Origin: Cordylochernes scorpioides
Taxonomy: Eukaryota > Arthropoda > Arachnida > Pseudoscorpiones > Chernetidae
Length of the DNA stretch: 64,000 bases
NCBI GenBank assembly: GCA_030710605.1
Contig: CP092874.1
Location: 19,191,205-19,255,204 of the forward strand
Reading direction: 5' to 3'
Part shown: positions 11,329 through 22,394 of the stretch, one piece after another
How the letters are laid out: each line of letters opens with the position of its first letter
Position numbering within the stretch: position 1 is the first letter of the stretch
The notes under the pieces: model-generated
Seen by the model: only the letters and a program-made list of their open reading frames with translations
Told to the model about the DNA's origin: nothing
The model's database searches: none
Program-made: the position numbers and the translations under genes

Positions 11329-12833
11329 AATTTAAAAATACTCTTCATGAGACTTGTGACAATACAGAAATTCTGTTTAAATATTCTTCATGAGACTTGT
11401 GACAATACAGAAATTATGTTTAAATACTCTTCATGAGACTTGTGACAATACAGAAACTCTGATTAAATATTCTTCATGAGACTTGTGACAATACAGAAAT
11501 TATGTTTAAATACTCTTCATGAGACTTGTGACAATACAGAAATTATGTTTAAATACTCTTCATGAGACTTGTGACAATACAGAAATTATGTTTAAATACT
11601 CTTCATGAGACTTGTGACAATACAGAAATTATGTTTAAATACTCTTCATGAGACTTGTGACAATACAGAAATTATGTTTAAATACTCTTCATGAGACTTG
11701 TGACAATACAGAAATTATGTTTAAATACTCTTCATGAGACTTGTGACAATACAGAAATTATGTTTAAATATTCTTCATGAGACTTGTGACAATACAGAAA
11801 TTATGTTTAAATACTCTTCATGAGACTTGTGTCAATACAGAAATTGTTTAAATATTCTTCATGAGACTTGTGACAATACAGAAATTATGTTTAAATATTC
11901 TTCATGAGACTTGTGACAATACAGAAATTCTGTTTAAATACTCTTCATGAGACTTGTGACAATACAGAAATTATGTTTAAATATTCTTCATGAGACTTGT
12001 GACAATACAGAAATTATGTTTAAATATTCTTCATGAGACTTGTGACAATACAGAAATTATGTTTAAATATTCTTCATGAGACTTGTGACAATACAGAAAT
12101 TATGTTTAAATATTCTTCATGAGACTTGTGACAATACAGAAATTATGTTTAAATATTCTTCATGAGACTTGTGACAATACAGAAATTATGTTTAAATATT
12201 CTTCATGAGACTTGTGACAATACAGAAATTATGTTTAAATACTCTTCATGAGACTTGTGACAATACAGAAATTATGTTTAAATATTCTTCATGAGACTTG
12301 TGACAATACAGAAATTATGTTTAAATATTCTTCATGAGACTTGTGACAATACAGAAATTATGTTTAAATATTCTTCATGAGACTTGTGACAATACAGAAA
12401 TTCTGTTTAAATACTCTTCATGAGACTTGTGACAATACAGAAATTATGTTTAAATATTCTTCATGAGACTTGTGACAATACAGAAATTATGTTTAAATAT
12501 TCTTCATGAGACTTGTGACAATACAGAAATTATGTTTAAATACTCTTCATGAGACTTGTGACAATACAGAAATTATGTTTAAATATTCTTCATGAGACTT
12601 GTGACAATACAGAAATTATGTTTAAATATTCTTCATGAGACTTGTGACAATACAGAAATTATGTTTAAATATTCTTCATGAGACTTGTGACAATACAGAA
12701 ATTATGTTTAAATACTCTTCATGAGACTTGTGACAATACAGAAATTATGTTTAAATATTCTTCATGAGACTTGTGACAATACAGAAATTATGTTTAAATA
12801 TTCTTCATGAGACTTGTGACAATACAGAAACTC
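11329..12833. repeat. 43-bp satellite array, ~35 copies
   Basis: Unit 'catgagacttgtgacaatac' plus 'agaaattatgtttaaata' and a short variable 'ttctt/ctctt'. The period of 43 is exact over most of the array. The main variant is c/t within 'aatayt'. The mirror array has only about 8 copies (25435-25775). Confidence 0.95.
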
Positions 12834-13496
12834 TGATAAGAGACCCTCCAGGAAAGACCAGGCCTAACTATGTTTTTATCTGGATTTCCATGAATAACCT
12901 AAAGCTATCTTCCTCAGGGATCAATAACAAATTACATGATTTATTTTATGGCATTTTTTTATATAAAGAGAGGTGTTCCTTTTTGGTACATATATGCATA
13001 TTTACGTGTGTTATTTATATAGTATAGTAAAATCCCCTAGTTTTAAATAATCTTTATACTTTTTTCCAACATATACATTGTTTTAATAATATATATTATA
13101 TATACATAATTGAAGTTTTGTAGATGCCAAATGGAGCATATTAACTAATGCAGGACTAAAAATGGACGTATTGCTGTAAAAATTTATAATAAAGAATTAC
13201 ATTTTAAAATATGCAAATTATAGTTTTAAGGGAGGTGAGAAAACATTACGCCTATTTTTGAAGATAGGTAGGAAATTCGAGATTTCTAATAATTATATTT
13301 TATATTAAGCTTTTGCTTCTCACTTATGTAATTCATACAGATATTTCTTCTATGCTGCCACTCTAAATTCAACCCAGTAAATAGACTTATATATTTCTTT
13401 TTTGAGAAAAATTAGTATTTATTAGCTTTTTTGTATAATTTGATGAACGATAATTTTTGAGATTATGTAAAAATGTTTTGGCCGGAGTTTACTTCT
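12834..13496. other. 3' flank of the zinc-finger gene, AT-rich
   Basis: No second gene. Conserved with 24576-25434, except that the right arm carries an extra ~191-bp tandem duplication. No decisive polyadenylation signal can be assigned. Confidence 0.5.
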
Positions 13497-15239
13497 TTAA
13501 GATTCTAGAAGGAAATCGTAGAACTTCTCATCATCTTGGAATGCATTTAGATCTTGTTCCTGTTGGAAATATTCCTGGTTGATTTGAGGCCTAGAGTAGA
13601 CATTTTGGTCTACAAATCTTTCTGTTTGTCTAGGGACTTGATAGCCATGCTGGGGCAGCTGTTCATGGCTTTTTGATGGATAATTCAATAAGATGTTTTT
13701 GAATTTAATTGGATCTTCTTTTTGTTGGGAATTTTGTTGATTTTCCTGGATGAATTGCTGATGGGGCATAAAGTCAACATTTTGTTGATAAAAAATTCTT
13801 CTTTTTTCAGGTCCATTATTGCCATTTTGAGGATATTCATTCTGATATTTGTATATCAAGTAAGGATTTTGAAAATTTTGTTTGCCATATTGAAATTGTT
13901 CATTATTTTGAGAAAGCTGCATATATTGTATATTTGGATATGAAAGCTGCTCGGTTTTTCTATTTTGTAAATTGAATTGAGGATTATTGATTGGTGAAAC
14001 ATATCCAGTTTGGAGATTTTGGGGTAAATTATTTGTGTTTGTCAACATTTCCGTTTGTATTTTATTCGTATATTGTATAATTGGATATGAAAGCTGCTCG
14101 GTTTTTCTATTTTGTAAATTGGATTGAGGATTATTGATTGGTGTAACATATCCAGTTTGGAGATTTTGGGGTAAATTATTTGTGTTTGTCAACATTTCCG
14201 TTTGTATTTTATATATATTTTGTATATTTGGATATGAAAGCTGCTCGGTTTTTCTATTTTGTAAATTGAATTGAGGATTATTGATTGGTGTAACATATCC
14301 AGTTTGGAGATTTTGGGGTAAATTATTTTTGTTTTTCAACATTTCCGTTTGTATTATATATATTTTTTGTATATTTGGATATGAAAGCTGCTCGGTTTTT
14401 CTATTTTGTAAATTGAATTGAGGATTATTGATTGGTGTAACATATCCAGTTTGGAGATTTTGGGGTAAATTATTTTTGTTTTTCAACATTTCCGTTTGTA
14501 TTTTATGCATATATTGCATATTTGGATATGGAAGCTGTTCGGGTTTTCTATTTTGTAAATTGATTCGAGGGTTATTGATTGGTGTAACATTTCCAGTTTG
14601 GAGATTTTGTGGAAAATTATTTGTGTTTGCCAACATTTCCGTTTGTATTTTATACATGGGTCTGTTCACCCCTGTGACTAGACGAGTCTCAGGAGCTTGG
14701 GCTCTACTTGCCTTTCTAGGTTTTTTAACTACTTGGTTTTTTACTACTCCATTCAAATGATGTCTTTTTATATGGACATTCAGATTTTGATTTGTTCGCG
14801 ATTTATACGTGCAAAAGCCACATTGATAATCTTTGATGTTTAAATGAATGTTTATATGTCTATCGAGATTTTGTTTGGTCGCACACCTTTTAATGCAATG
14901 GGGACATTGAAACTTTTTCAAATTCTCATGTCTTAACTCTTGGTGTCTCTTTACATTTGGTTTGAAATCAGAGGTATATAGGCATGATGGGCATTTGTAA
15001 ATTAATTTTGGTAACATATGTTTTGGAATTTTCTGTTTTCTTGGTTTTACAGCTATTTCATTTTTGTTCTTCAGTTTTTGATTCTTTATAGCAAGCTCTC
15101 CCTGGATTAAAAGTGGGGTGTATCCTTTGCAATTGCATGAATAGATTCCGTTAGTACCATGTAACTGTGCGAAACATTTTCCACATTGATAATATTTAAT
15201 TTTATTTTGAAATACTTCTAAATTTACATACCGACTCAT
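13497..15239 (-). CDS. C2H2 zinc-finger protein with Q/N-rich 49-residue repeats (580 aa)
   Basis: Intact single-exon ORF starting MSRYVNLEV. Residues 19-37 hold a C-x2-C...C-x-C cluster (possible zinc ribbon). C2H2 fingers lie at 83-104, 112-132 and 140-160 (C-x2-C-x12-H-x3/4-H). Basic KPRKQK (65-70) and a later KKPRKASR may be nuclear signals. Five tandem repeats follow, each with IQTEML, PQNLQTG, TPINNP and NRKxEQL. Then comes a Q/N-rich tail ending in acidic and aromatic KFYDFLLES, which could be an activation domain. Likely a nuclear DNA-binding protein; target unknown. The mirror copy has 8 repeats. The fingers are identical between copies; I count four amino-acid changes in the first ~65 residues. 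It lacks any transposase or virus-like domain. Function beyond zinc-finger binding is inference. Confidence 0.8.
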   Translation of the reverse strand: MSRYVNLEVFQNKIKYYQCGKCFAQLHGTNGIYSCNCKGYTPLLIQGELAIKNQKLKNKNEIAVKPRKQKIPKHMLPKLIYKCPSCLYTSDFKPNVKRHQELRHENLKKFQCPHCIKRCATKQNLDRHINIHLNIKDYQCGFCTYKSRTNQNLNVHIKRHHLNGVVKNQVVKKPRKASRAQAPETRLVTGVNRPMYKIQTEMLANTNNFPQNLQTGNVTPINNPRINLQNRKPEQLPYPNMQYMHKIQTEMLKNKNNLPQNLQTGYVTPINNPQFNLQNRKTEQLSYPNIQKIYIIQTEMLKNKNNLPQNLQTGYVTPINNPQFNLQNRKTEQLSYPNIQNIYKIQTEMLTNTNNLPQNLQTGYVTPINNPQSNLQNRKTEQLSYPIIQYTNKIQTEMLTNTNNLPQNLQTGYVSPINNPQFNLQNRKTEQLSYPNIQYMQLSQNNEQFQYGKQNFQNPYLIYKYQNEYPQNGNNGPEKRRIFYQQNVDFMPHQQFIQENQQNSQQKEDPIKFKNILLNYPSKSHEQLPQHGYQVPRQTERFVDQNVYSRPQINQEYFQQEQDLNAFQDDEKFYDFLLES

Positions 15240-15339
15240 TATTGATTTAAAATTGCTTAGAATCTCAGAAAAGAACTAAAATGGTCAAACTTAATTCAAA
15301 AAACAAAAAGCAAAACATTTGAAACAGATTTATAAGTCA

Positions 15340-15366
15340 ATGAATTTTTATATATATATATAAAGC
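15340..15366 (-). promoter_or_regulatory. Possible TATA-rich promoter of the left zinc-finger copy
   Basis: A run of TA repeats about 110-125 bases upstream of the start codon is the only core-promoter-like sequence seen. Such runs are common in this AT-rich DNA, so the assignment is weak. Confidence 0.25.
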
Positions 15367-15530
15367 TAAATAAAATAATTATATAAATAATATTTATTTA
15401 ATATATCCAATTATTTAGCGCTTTGCGCTCAATGAACCTGGGCTATTGCGTGAGACATTGAAAATAGAATACAAAGAAAGAGTGGCCAGAACATTATGCA
15501 AATTTCAGGGCAGACGCGCCTCACCGAGTT

Positions 15531-16693
15531 ATGCAGCCACGTGTAATAGCAGATAGCCGTCGTTAATGGAGGCAGTTCCAGCAAACAGATGCTTTTACGA
15601 GGAGCATGGTGATCGGACTGAAGGTTGGTCCATACGTCAAATCACAGATGATACACACCTGGGTGCGTCCACGATGCACCGACTATGGAGAAGATGGTTG
15701 GAAAAAAAAAATTAGGCAATTTAAAGGAATGCCGGTGCAGCCTGAGTGACGTCAGCACTCGTGGATCGGCGTGTCCTTCGACAAGCAGTGGCGGACCTAA
15801 ATTCCGCTTGCAACTCCATTCTGAAATATGTGTAAGACACCCTAGATCATTCCATCTCGACCAGAACCATTTCCCGTCGATTGGTTGCTAATGGCTTGTA
15901 TTCCTGTCGTCTGGTAAGAAGACAGCCATTGATCCCACTGAATAGACGCCAACGTTTGGAATAGTGCCGGGCTAGATCGACGTGGATGACGGAATGGCAC
16001 AGGGTCGTGTTCTCAGATGAGTCACGCTTCTATTTGTCCAGTGATAGTGGCCGTGTACGAGTGTGGCGTCGAAGTAGAGAAAGGTACAATCCGGCAGCAT
16101 TTGTGGAACGCCCCACCGCACGACAACACAGAATCATGGTTTGGGGAACAATCGCGTATGATACCAGGTCACTTATAGTTTGTATTCAGGGCATTATAAC
16201 AGCTCAACGATACGTTGATGATGTGCTGCGACCGGTGACACTCCCCTACCTTTAGGGGATACTCAATGCCCTTTATCAACAGGATAACGACCGACAGCAC
16301 ACTGCTCGCATTAGCCAACAAGCTCTGTAAGATGTACATATACTTCCCTGGCCACCATACTCTCCTGACCTCTCACCAATCGAGTACGTTTGGGACATTA
16401 TTGAATGCCGATTGCATGCCTTACCTCAGCCACGTTCAGAAGACCAACTGTGGCAAATGGTTGAAAGGGAATGGAGAGCCATCCCTCGGGACACCACCCG
16501 TAGTTTGATTGACTCTCTACCTAGACGTGTTGCTGCGTACATCGCGGTGATCCTACTTGCTACTGAGCCGACGCCGTTCTCGCTCTATGTTACGACTAAC
16601 ATTTTGAGAGAGAATATGGTTCCACGGGCCACTAACCAAAGTGTATTTTTTTCGAGCCCAAAAATGAAAGTAACAAGCCGCAATACACTATAG
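15531..16693 (+). pseudogene. Tc1-like transposase pseudogene (left arm)
   Basis: Conceptual reading starts MQPRVIADSRR, then a stop. Later parts match Tc1-family transposases: 'VVFSDESRFYLSSDSGRV' (first catalytic D), 'QDNDRQHTAR' (second D), and 'PDLSPIEYVWD' (catalytic E). I count 32 residues between the second D and the E. The end is 'SLIDSLPRRVAAYIA'. Stops and frameshifts break it. Two stops, after ADSRR and after ISQQAL, are also present in the right-arm copy, so the element was dead before the arms diverged. No clear terminal inverted repeats. Confidence 0.8.
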
Positions 16694-16769
16694 CAAAGTA
16701 CCAAGGTGCTGCACGCAACTGAGGTTGTTCAAAAAAGGTTAGATTCCCCAGGCTAGGGAATAACGCATA

Positions 16770-16856
16770 TATATATTTTAAAAAGATGCATATATTGGAT
16801 TATAATTATTTTATTGTTCCAATATTTCGAGGGGCAACTCGCCTCTTTATCGAGGA
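16770..16856 (-). mobile_element. Penelope-like terminus, interrupted by a Helitron
   Basis: The reverse complement reads 'tcctcgataaagaggcgag' then 'cctcgaaatattgg', the same layout as the ends near 51160 and 55240. The adjoining Helitron (16857 onward) begins directly beside this motif. Counterpart 20882-20960. Confidence 0.5.
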
Positions 16857-17506
16857 CTAGACGAATGACCCGGGCAACGCCCGGGTTTACACAATTAAAT
16901 GTATTATTCAAACACATAAATCATAGCAAAATAAAACATAGCAAATATAGCAAGAGCAGTTATTTTAAACGGCGAATTAGATCAGTTATAGCAAAAAATG
17001 AAAATATATATGCAAATATGTGAAATAGTTATAAATTAGAAAACCTGTAAATATAGTTAAGGACTTGCATTGTAATTAAGTAAAGCTTCTCGTCTAGAAC
17101 GCTGAGGCGACCTGCCGGCGGCGCGCGCCCGTTGGCTGCCGGCGAGCACGTGACTACCCTGTGCGCGCGCATGGCTTTCGACTAGAGCTGTTCCACGCGA
17201 CCGCCCGCCATGCGCGCGCACAGGGAAGTCACGTGCTCGCCGGCAGCCAACGGGCGCGCGCCGCCGGCAGGTCGCTTGAGTGTTCTAGAGGGCGCTGCTC
17301 GTGAGCTAAGTCGAATAATTTGAATATATAGTTTTAATAATTGATTTATATATATTTTTAAATAGCCTATCGTCATCCCCGTTATATTTTACCTATGTAT
17401 GGAAATTTTGGTTTGAATTAGTGAACTACTGCGAATTTGTATACCGGACATACAAACCAACCAACAAACAAACAAACATACAAACATTCATTTTTATATA
17501 TATAGA
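16857..17506 (-). mobile_element. Non-autonomous Helitron, single copy (left arm)
   Basis: On the minus strand it starts TCTATATATATAAAAATGAA after an A and ends with a GC-rich hairpin ('cccgggcgttgcccggg') and CTAG before T. These are the 5' TC, 3' hairpin plus CTRR and A/T insertion site typical of Helitrons. Inside, 17107-17174 and 17208-17275 form a GC-rich inverted repeat. No Rep/helicase is encoded. The right arm has a longer, multi-copy version. Confidence 0.8.
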
Positions 17507-18400
17507 TGTTTGTGTTTTTCACTAGAACATGCGCGCACGCGTACACCACTCTCGTTCTACAAGGCCAATGAAAGAATTGTATCTTTGATTTAACTATTAC
17601 ATTCTGTATATATATACAGCAAATAATTATATATAATATTAAAGATTATTATTTTATCTATGAAAAAGAGAGAGAGAGATTTATATACAACAGTGTAATT
17701 GTAAATAATTGTGTATATACATATTATTCTAAATTAATATACGAGTATATATAATTTTTCGTATATATAATTTTAGAATATGCAATTCAGTTTGGTGCTA
17801 ACTGTAGCTAAAAGTCAAAATAATAATAATACCCGTTTCTTGGTTTCTCGGTAAACCTCTTGGAAACATTTTTGGTCATTGAAGTACAGCCTGCATCATG
17901 CTGTCAAGGTCCAACATTCCGAAATGTGTACCTGATTGACTTTTCTTGATTTATCAAGAAAATATAGTTGGTCAAATATAACGGAATAACCTAAATCAAT
18001 ATATTGTTGATATTTAGTCCACTAGATAGCGTTCATGTAAGCGATCAAGTTATGCATATTTTATAGATAGAGAAAAATTGTAGCATTTATAATAATGGTA
18101 ATATCAAAAATAATTGTCGAAATAATTTGAAAAAGAAATGTATGCAAATATATATTTAACAGAGAAGCATGCTTACTATGATTTAATATATAAATTAAAA
18201 AAATGATGAAGAGTAAAATAGAAAGAAAATGAGTATAATAAGTTTATATTTTTATTTTTAAAGTAATTATATCAATAAAAATAATATATATTTTTAAATA
18301 GAGAAATTCATAAATATATCTTTAATTAGAAAGGCATATATATATTGGAAAATGAATTATTTTTAAATCCAATATATGCCTTTTCAATTAAAAAAAAAAA
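17507..18400. other. AT-rich flank towards the palindrome centre
   Basis: Low-complexity AT with a short (ag)n run near 17668. No ORF of interest. 18330-18410 resembles the terminal 'aatccaatatatgcctttt' of the Penelope-like units, in inverted pairs. Confidence 0.5.
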
Positions 18401-18431
18401 TATATATATATATAGGTTTTGCAATTTTTAT

Positions 18432-18616
18432 GATAACATTTTTACACTTTTTATTATATAAAGATTTGAATATGAATTGTTCTATTTTCACAACGATTTT
18501 ACAATTTAATAACAACATTTTCATTTTAAGCAATATTTTTCGATTTTATTTGAAATTTTAACAGTATTATGTTTTAATTTTTAAAATTTAAATATATTTA
18601 TTTTGAATGAAATTTG
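18432..18616. other. Unpaired AT-rich spacer at the palindrome centre
   Basis: About 185 bases of very AT-rich sequence between the inner end of the left arm and the N run. I see no gene or recognisable element. Just outside it, both arms carry degenerate copies of the terminal sequence seen at the ends of the Penelope-like units elsewhere in the window (an 'aatccaatatatgcctttt' type end). Confidence 0.7.
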
Positions 18617-18716
18617 NNNNNNNNNNNNNNNNNNNNNNNNNNNNNNNNNNNNNNNNNNNNNNNNNNNNNNNNNNNNNNNNNNNNNNNNNNNNNNNNNNNN
18701 NNNNNNNNNNNNNNNN
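18617..18716. other. Assembly gap of 100 N at the dyad centre
   Basis: Exactly 100 N, the usual placeholder for a gap of unknown size. No base-level sequence therefore connects the two arms, and the inverted arrangement rests on scaffolding. Confidence 0.98.
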
Positions 18717-19584
18717 ATAAAAATTGCAAAACCTATATATATATATATTTTAAAATGAAAAGGCATATATTGGATTTAAAAATAATTCATTTTCCAATAT
18801 ATATATGCCTTTCTAATTAAAGATATATTTATGAATTTCTCTATTTAAAAATATATATTATTTTTATTGATATAATTACTTTAAAAATAAAAATATAAAC
18901 TTATTATAATCATTTTCTTTCTATTTTACTCTTCATCATTTTTTTTATTTATATATTAAATCAGAGTAAGCATGCTTCTCTGTTAAATATATATTTGCAT
19001 ACATTTCTTTTTCAAATTATTTCGACCATATTTTTTTTATATTACCATTATTATAAATGCTACAATTTTTCTCTATCTATAAAAATATGTATATCTTGAT
19101 CGCTTACATGAACGCTATCTATTTAGGTTATTACGTAATATTTGACCAACTATATTTTCTTGATAAATCAAGAAAAGTCAATCAGGTACACGTTTCAGAC
19201 ACCTTGTCAGCGTGTTGCAGGCTGTACTTCAATGACCAAAAATGTTTCCAAGAGGTTTACCGAGAAAACAAGAAACGGGTATTATTATTATTTTGACTTT
19301 TAGCTACAGTTAGCACCAAACTGAATTGCATATTCTAAAATTATATATATATTAATTTAGAATAATATGTATATACACAATTATTTACAATTACACTGTT
19401 GTATATAAATCTCTCTCTCTCTCTCTTTTTCATAGATAAAATAATAATCTTTAATATTATATATAATTATTTGCTGTATATATACAGAATGTAATAGTTA
19501 AATCAAAGATACAATTCTTTCATTGGCCTTGTAGAACGAGAGTGGTGTACGCGTGCGCGCATGTTCTAGTGAAAAACACAAACA

Positions 19585-20881
19585 TCTATATATATAAAAA
19601 TGAATGTTTGTATGTTTGTTTGTCTGTTGGTTGGTTTGTATGTCCGGTATACAAATTCGCAGTAGTTCACTAATTCAAACCAAAATTTCCATACATAGGT
19701 AAAAAATAACGGGGATGACGATAGGCTATTTTAAAATATATATAAATCATTTATTAAAACTATATATTCAAATTATTCAACTTAGCTCACGAGCAGCGCC
19801 TTCTAGAACACTCAGGCGGGCGACGGTGGCGCGCGACGATTGGCTGCCGGCGCAGCACGTGACTGCCCTGCCCCCCCCCCCCCCCCCGCCGAGTAAATGA
19901 GATCCCCCGGGTGACGGCCGGCCGAGCAGCGCCCTCTAGAACGCGTGACGATTTTGACGGCGCGGGGCGCTCCCAGTTGGACAGTTGCGCGGGGGCAGAG
20001 TGACCTCGCGGGTGCCCTCCGGGAACTACGTCCATCTTCCATATGTAATATACATTTAATCGTGTAAACCCGGGCGTTGCCTGGGTCATTCGTCTACAAA
20101 TTCGCAGTAGTTCATTAATTCAAACCAAAATTTCCATACATAGGTAAAAGAATACTGGGTTTAGTTTGATTATCAGATACAAAATTATATCGGGAAAAAT
20201 TCCAAAAAACAGAGACCACGGGCGAAACAGGGTACATTTAATAGGGTAAAACCCGGGCGTTGCCCGGGTCATTCTATATATATAAAAATGAATGTTTGTA
20301 TGTTTGTTTGTTTGTTTGTTGGTTTGTATGTCCGGTATACAAATTCGCAGTAGTTCACTAATTCAAACCAAAAAGCTATTTTAAAAAATATATAAATCAA
20401 TTATTAAAACTATATATTCAAATTATTCGACTTAGCTCACGAGCAGCGCCCTCTAGAACACTCAAGCGACCTGCCGGCGGCGCGCGCCCGTTGGCTGCCG
20501 GCGAGCACGTGACTTCCCTGTGCGCGCGCATGGCGGGCGGTCGCGTGGAACAGCTCTAGTCGAAAGCCATGCGCGCGCACAGGGTAGTCACGTGCTCGCA
20601 GGCAGCCAACCGCGCGCCGCCGGCAGGTCGCCTCAGCGTTCTAGACGAGAAGCTTTACTTAATTACAATGCAAGTCCTTAACTATATTTACAGGTTTTCT
20701 AATTTATAACTATTTCACATATTTGCATATATATTTTCATTTTTTGCTATAACTGATCTAATTCGCCGTTTAAAATAACTGCTCTTGCTATATTTGCTAT
20801 GTTTTATTTTGCTATGATTTATGTGTTTGAATAATACATTTAATTGTGTAAACCCGGGCGTTGCCCGGGTCATTCGTCTAG
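19585..20881 (+). mobile_element. Tandem Helitron array (right arm)
   Basis: Three head-to-tail segments. 19585 to about 20095 starts TCTATATATATA and ends with the 'cccgggcgttgcc' hairpin and 'gtcta'. About 20096-20272 lacks the 5' end but has its own hairpin. 20273-20881 is complete, ending CTAG. The last corresponds to the single left-arm copy. Junctions are direct joins without host DNA between them. A C run near 19870-19886 lies in the first segment. Confidence 0.75.
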
Positions 20882-21044
20882 TCCTCGATAAAGAGGCGAG
20901 TTGCCCCTCGAAATATTGGAACAATAAAATAATTATAATCCAATATATGCATCTTTTTAAAATATATATGCGTTATTCCCTAGCCTGGGGAATCTAACCT
21001 TTTTTTTGAACAACCTCAGTGGCGTGCAGTACCTTGGTACTTTG
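20882..21044. other. Penelope-like terminus and pseudogene 3' flank
   Basis: 20882-20960 carries 'tcctcgataaagaggcgag' and 'cctcgaaatattgg', the counterpart of 16770-16856. The rest joins the Tc1-like pseudogene. Confidence 0.5.
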
Positions 21045-22103
21045 CTATAGTGTATTGCGGCTTGTTACTTTCATTTTTGGGCTCGAAAAAAATACATTTT
21101 GGTTAGTGGCCCGTGGAACCATATTCTCTCTCAAAATGATAGTCGTAACACAGAGCGAGAACGGCGTCGGCTCAGTAGCAAGTAGGATCACCGCGATGTA
21201 CGCAGCAACACGTCTAGGTAGAGAGTCAATCAGACTACGGGTGGTGTCCTGAGGGATGGCTCTCCATTCCCTTACAACCATTTGCCACAGTTGGTCTTCT
21301 GAACGCGGCTGAGGTAAGGCATGCAATCGGCATTCAATAATGTCCCAGACGTACTCGATTGGTGAGAGGTCAGGAGAGTATGGTGGCCAGGGAAGCATAT
21401 GTACATCTTACAGAGCTTGTTGGGTAATGCGAGCAGTGTGCTGTCGGGCGTTATCCTGCTAATAAAGGGCAATGAGTATCCCCTAAAGGGATATTCCCTG
21501 TTGTCGTGCGGTGGGGCGTTCCACAAATGCTGCCGGATTGTACCTTTCTCTACTTCGACACCACACGCGTACACGGCCACTATCACTGGACAAATAGAAG
21601 CGTGACTCATCTGAGAACACGACCCTGTGCCATTCCGTCATCCACGTCGATCTAGCCCGGCGCTATTCCAAACGTTGGCGTCTATTCTTTGGGGTCAATG
21701 GCAGTCTTCTTACCGGACAACATGAATACAAGCCATTAGCAACCAATCGACGGGAAATGGTTCTGGTCGAGATGGAATGATCTAGGGTGTCTTACACATA
21801 TTTCAGAATGGAGTTGCAAGCGGAATGTAGGTCCGCCACTGCTTGTCGAAGGACACGCCGATCCACGAGTGCTGACGTCACTCAGGCTGCACCGACATTC
21901 CTATAAATTGCCACATTTCCTTGTTCCAACCATCTTCTCCACAGTCGGTGCACCGTGGACCTACCCAGGTGTGTGTCAGCTGCGATTTGACGTATGGACC
22001 AACCTACTCTTTTCGGTCCAATCACCATGCCCCTCATAAAAGCATCTGTCTGTTGGAACTGCCTCCATTAACGACGGCTATCTGCTATTACACGTAGCTG
22101 CAT
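21045..22103 (-). pseudogene. Tc1-like transposase pseudogene (right arm)
   Basis: Mirror copy of 15531-16693. Its longest open piece carries 'LPWPPYSPDLSPIEYVWD' and the C-terminal 'SLIDSLPRRVAAYIA'. It shares the two early stops of the left copy and has extra small indels of its own. It lies about 290 bases upstream of the zinc-finger start codon. Confidence 0.8.
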
Positions 22104-22269
22104 AACTCGGTGGTACGCGTCTGCCTTAAAATTTGCATAATGTTCTGACCACTCTTTCTTTGTTTTGAATGTCTCACGCAATAGTCCAGGTTCATTGAGC
22201 GCAAAGCGCCAAATAATTGGATATATTGAATAAATATTATAATATAAATAAAAAATTATTTTATTTAGC

Positions 22270-22282
22270 TTTATATATATAA
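22270..22282 (+). promoter_or_regulatory. Possible TATA element of the right zinc-finger copy
   Basis: 'tttatatatataaaa' about 115 bases upstream of the ATG, at the same place as in the left copy. Weak, because such tracts are common here. Confidence 0.25.
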
Positions 22283-22394
22283 AAAAAAATTCATTGACTT
22301 ATAAATCTGTTTCAAATGTTTTACTTTTTGTTTTTTGAATTAAGTTTGACCATTTTAGTTCTTTTCTGAGATAGTAAGCAATTTTAAATCAATA

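Larger units (their letters stand above)
1..18431 (+). repeat. Left arm of a giant inverted repeat
   Basis: Read in reverse complement, this arm matches 18717-36237 in the same order: SINE, foldbacks, LINE tail, pogo-like element, 43-bp satellite, zinc-finger gene, Tc1-like pseudogene and Helitron. Anchors are 1/36237, 8560/28170, 15239/22395 and 18431/18717. The sum of paired coordinates drifts between about 35950 and 38270, which records insertions and repeat-number differences between the arms. The arm reaches the window edge, so its true length is unknown. Confidence 0.95.

Noticed and set aside
11329-12833. 43-bp repeats as a CRISPR array
   Set aside because: No unique spacers lie between repeats, and the context is animal DNA. 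It is a plain satellite.
18581-18820. ORFs spanning the N run
   Set aside because: They read through undetermined bases and have no meaning.
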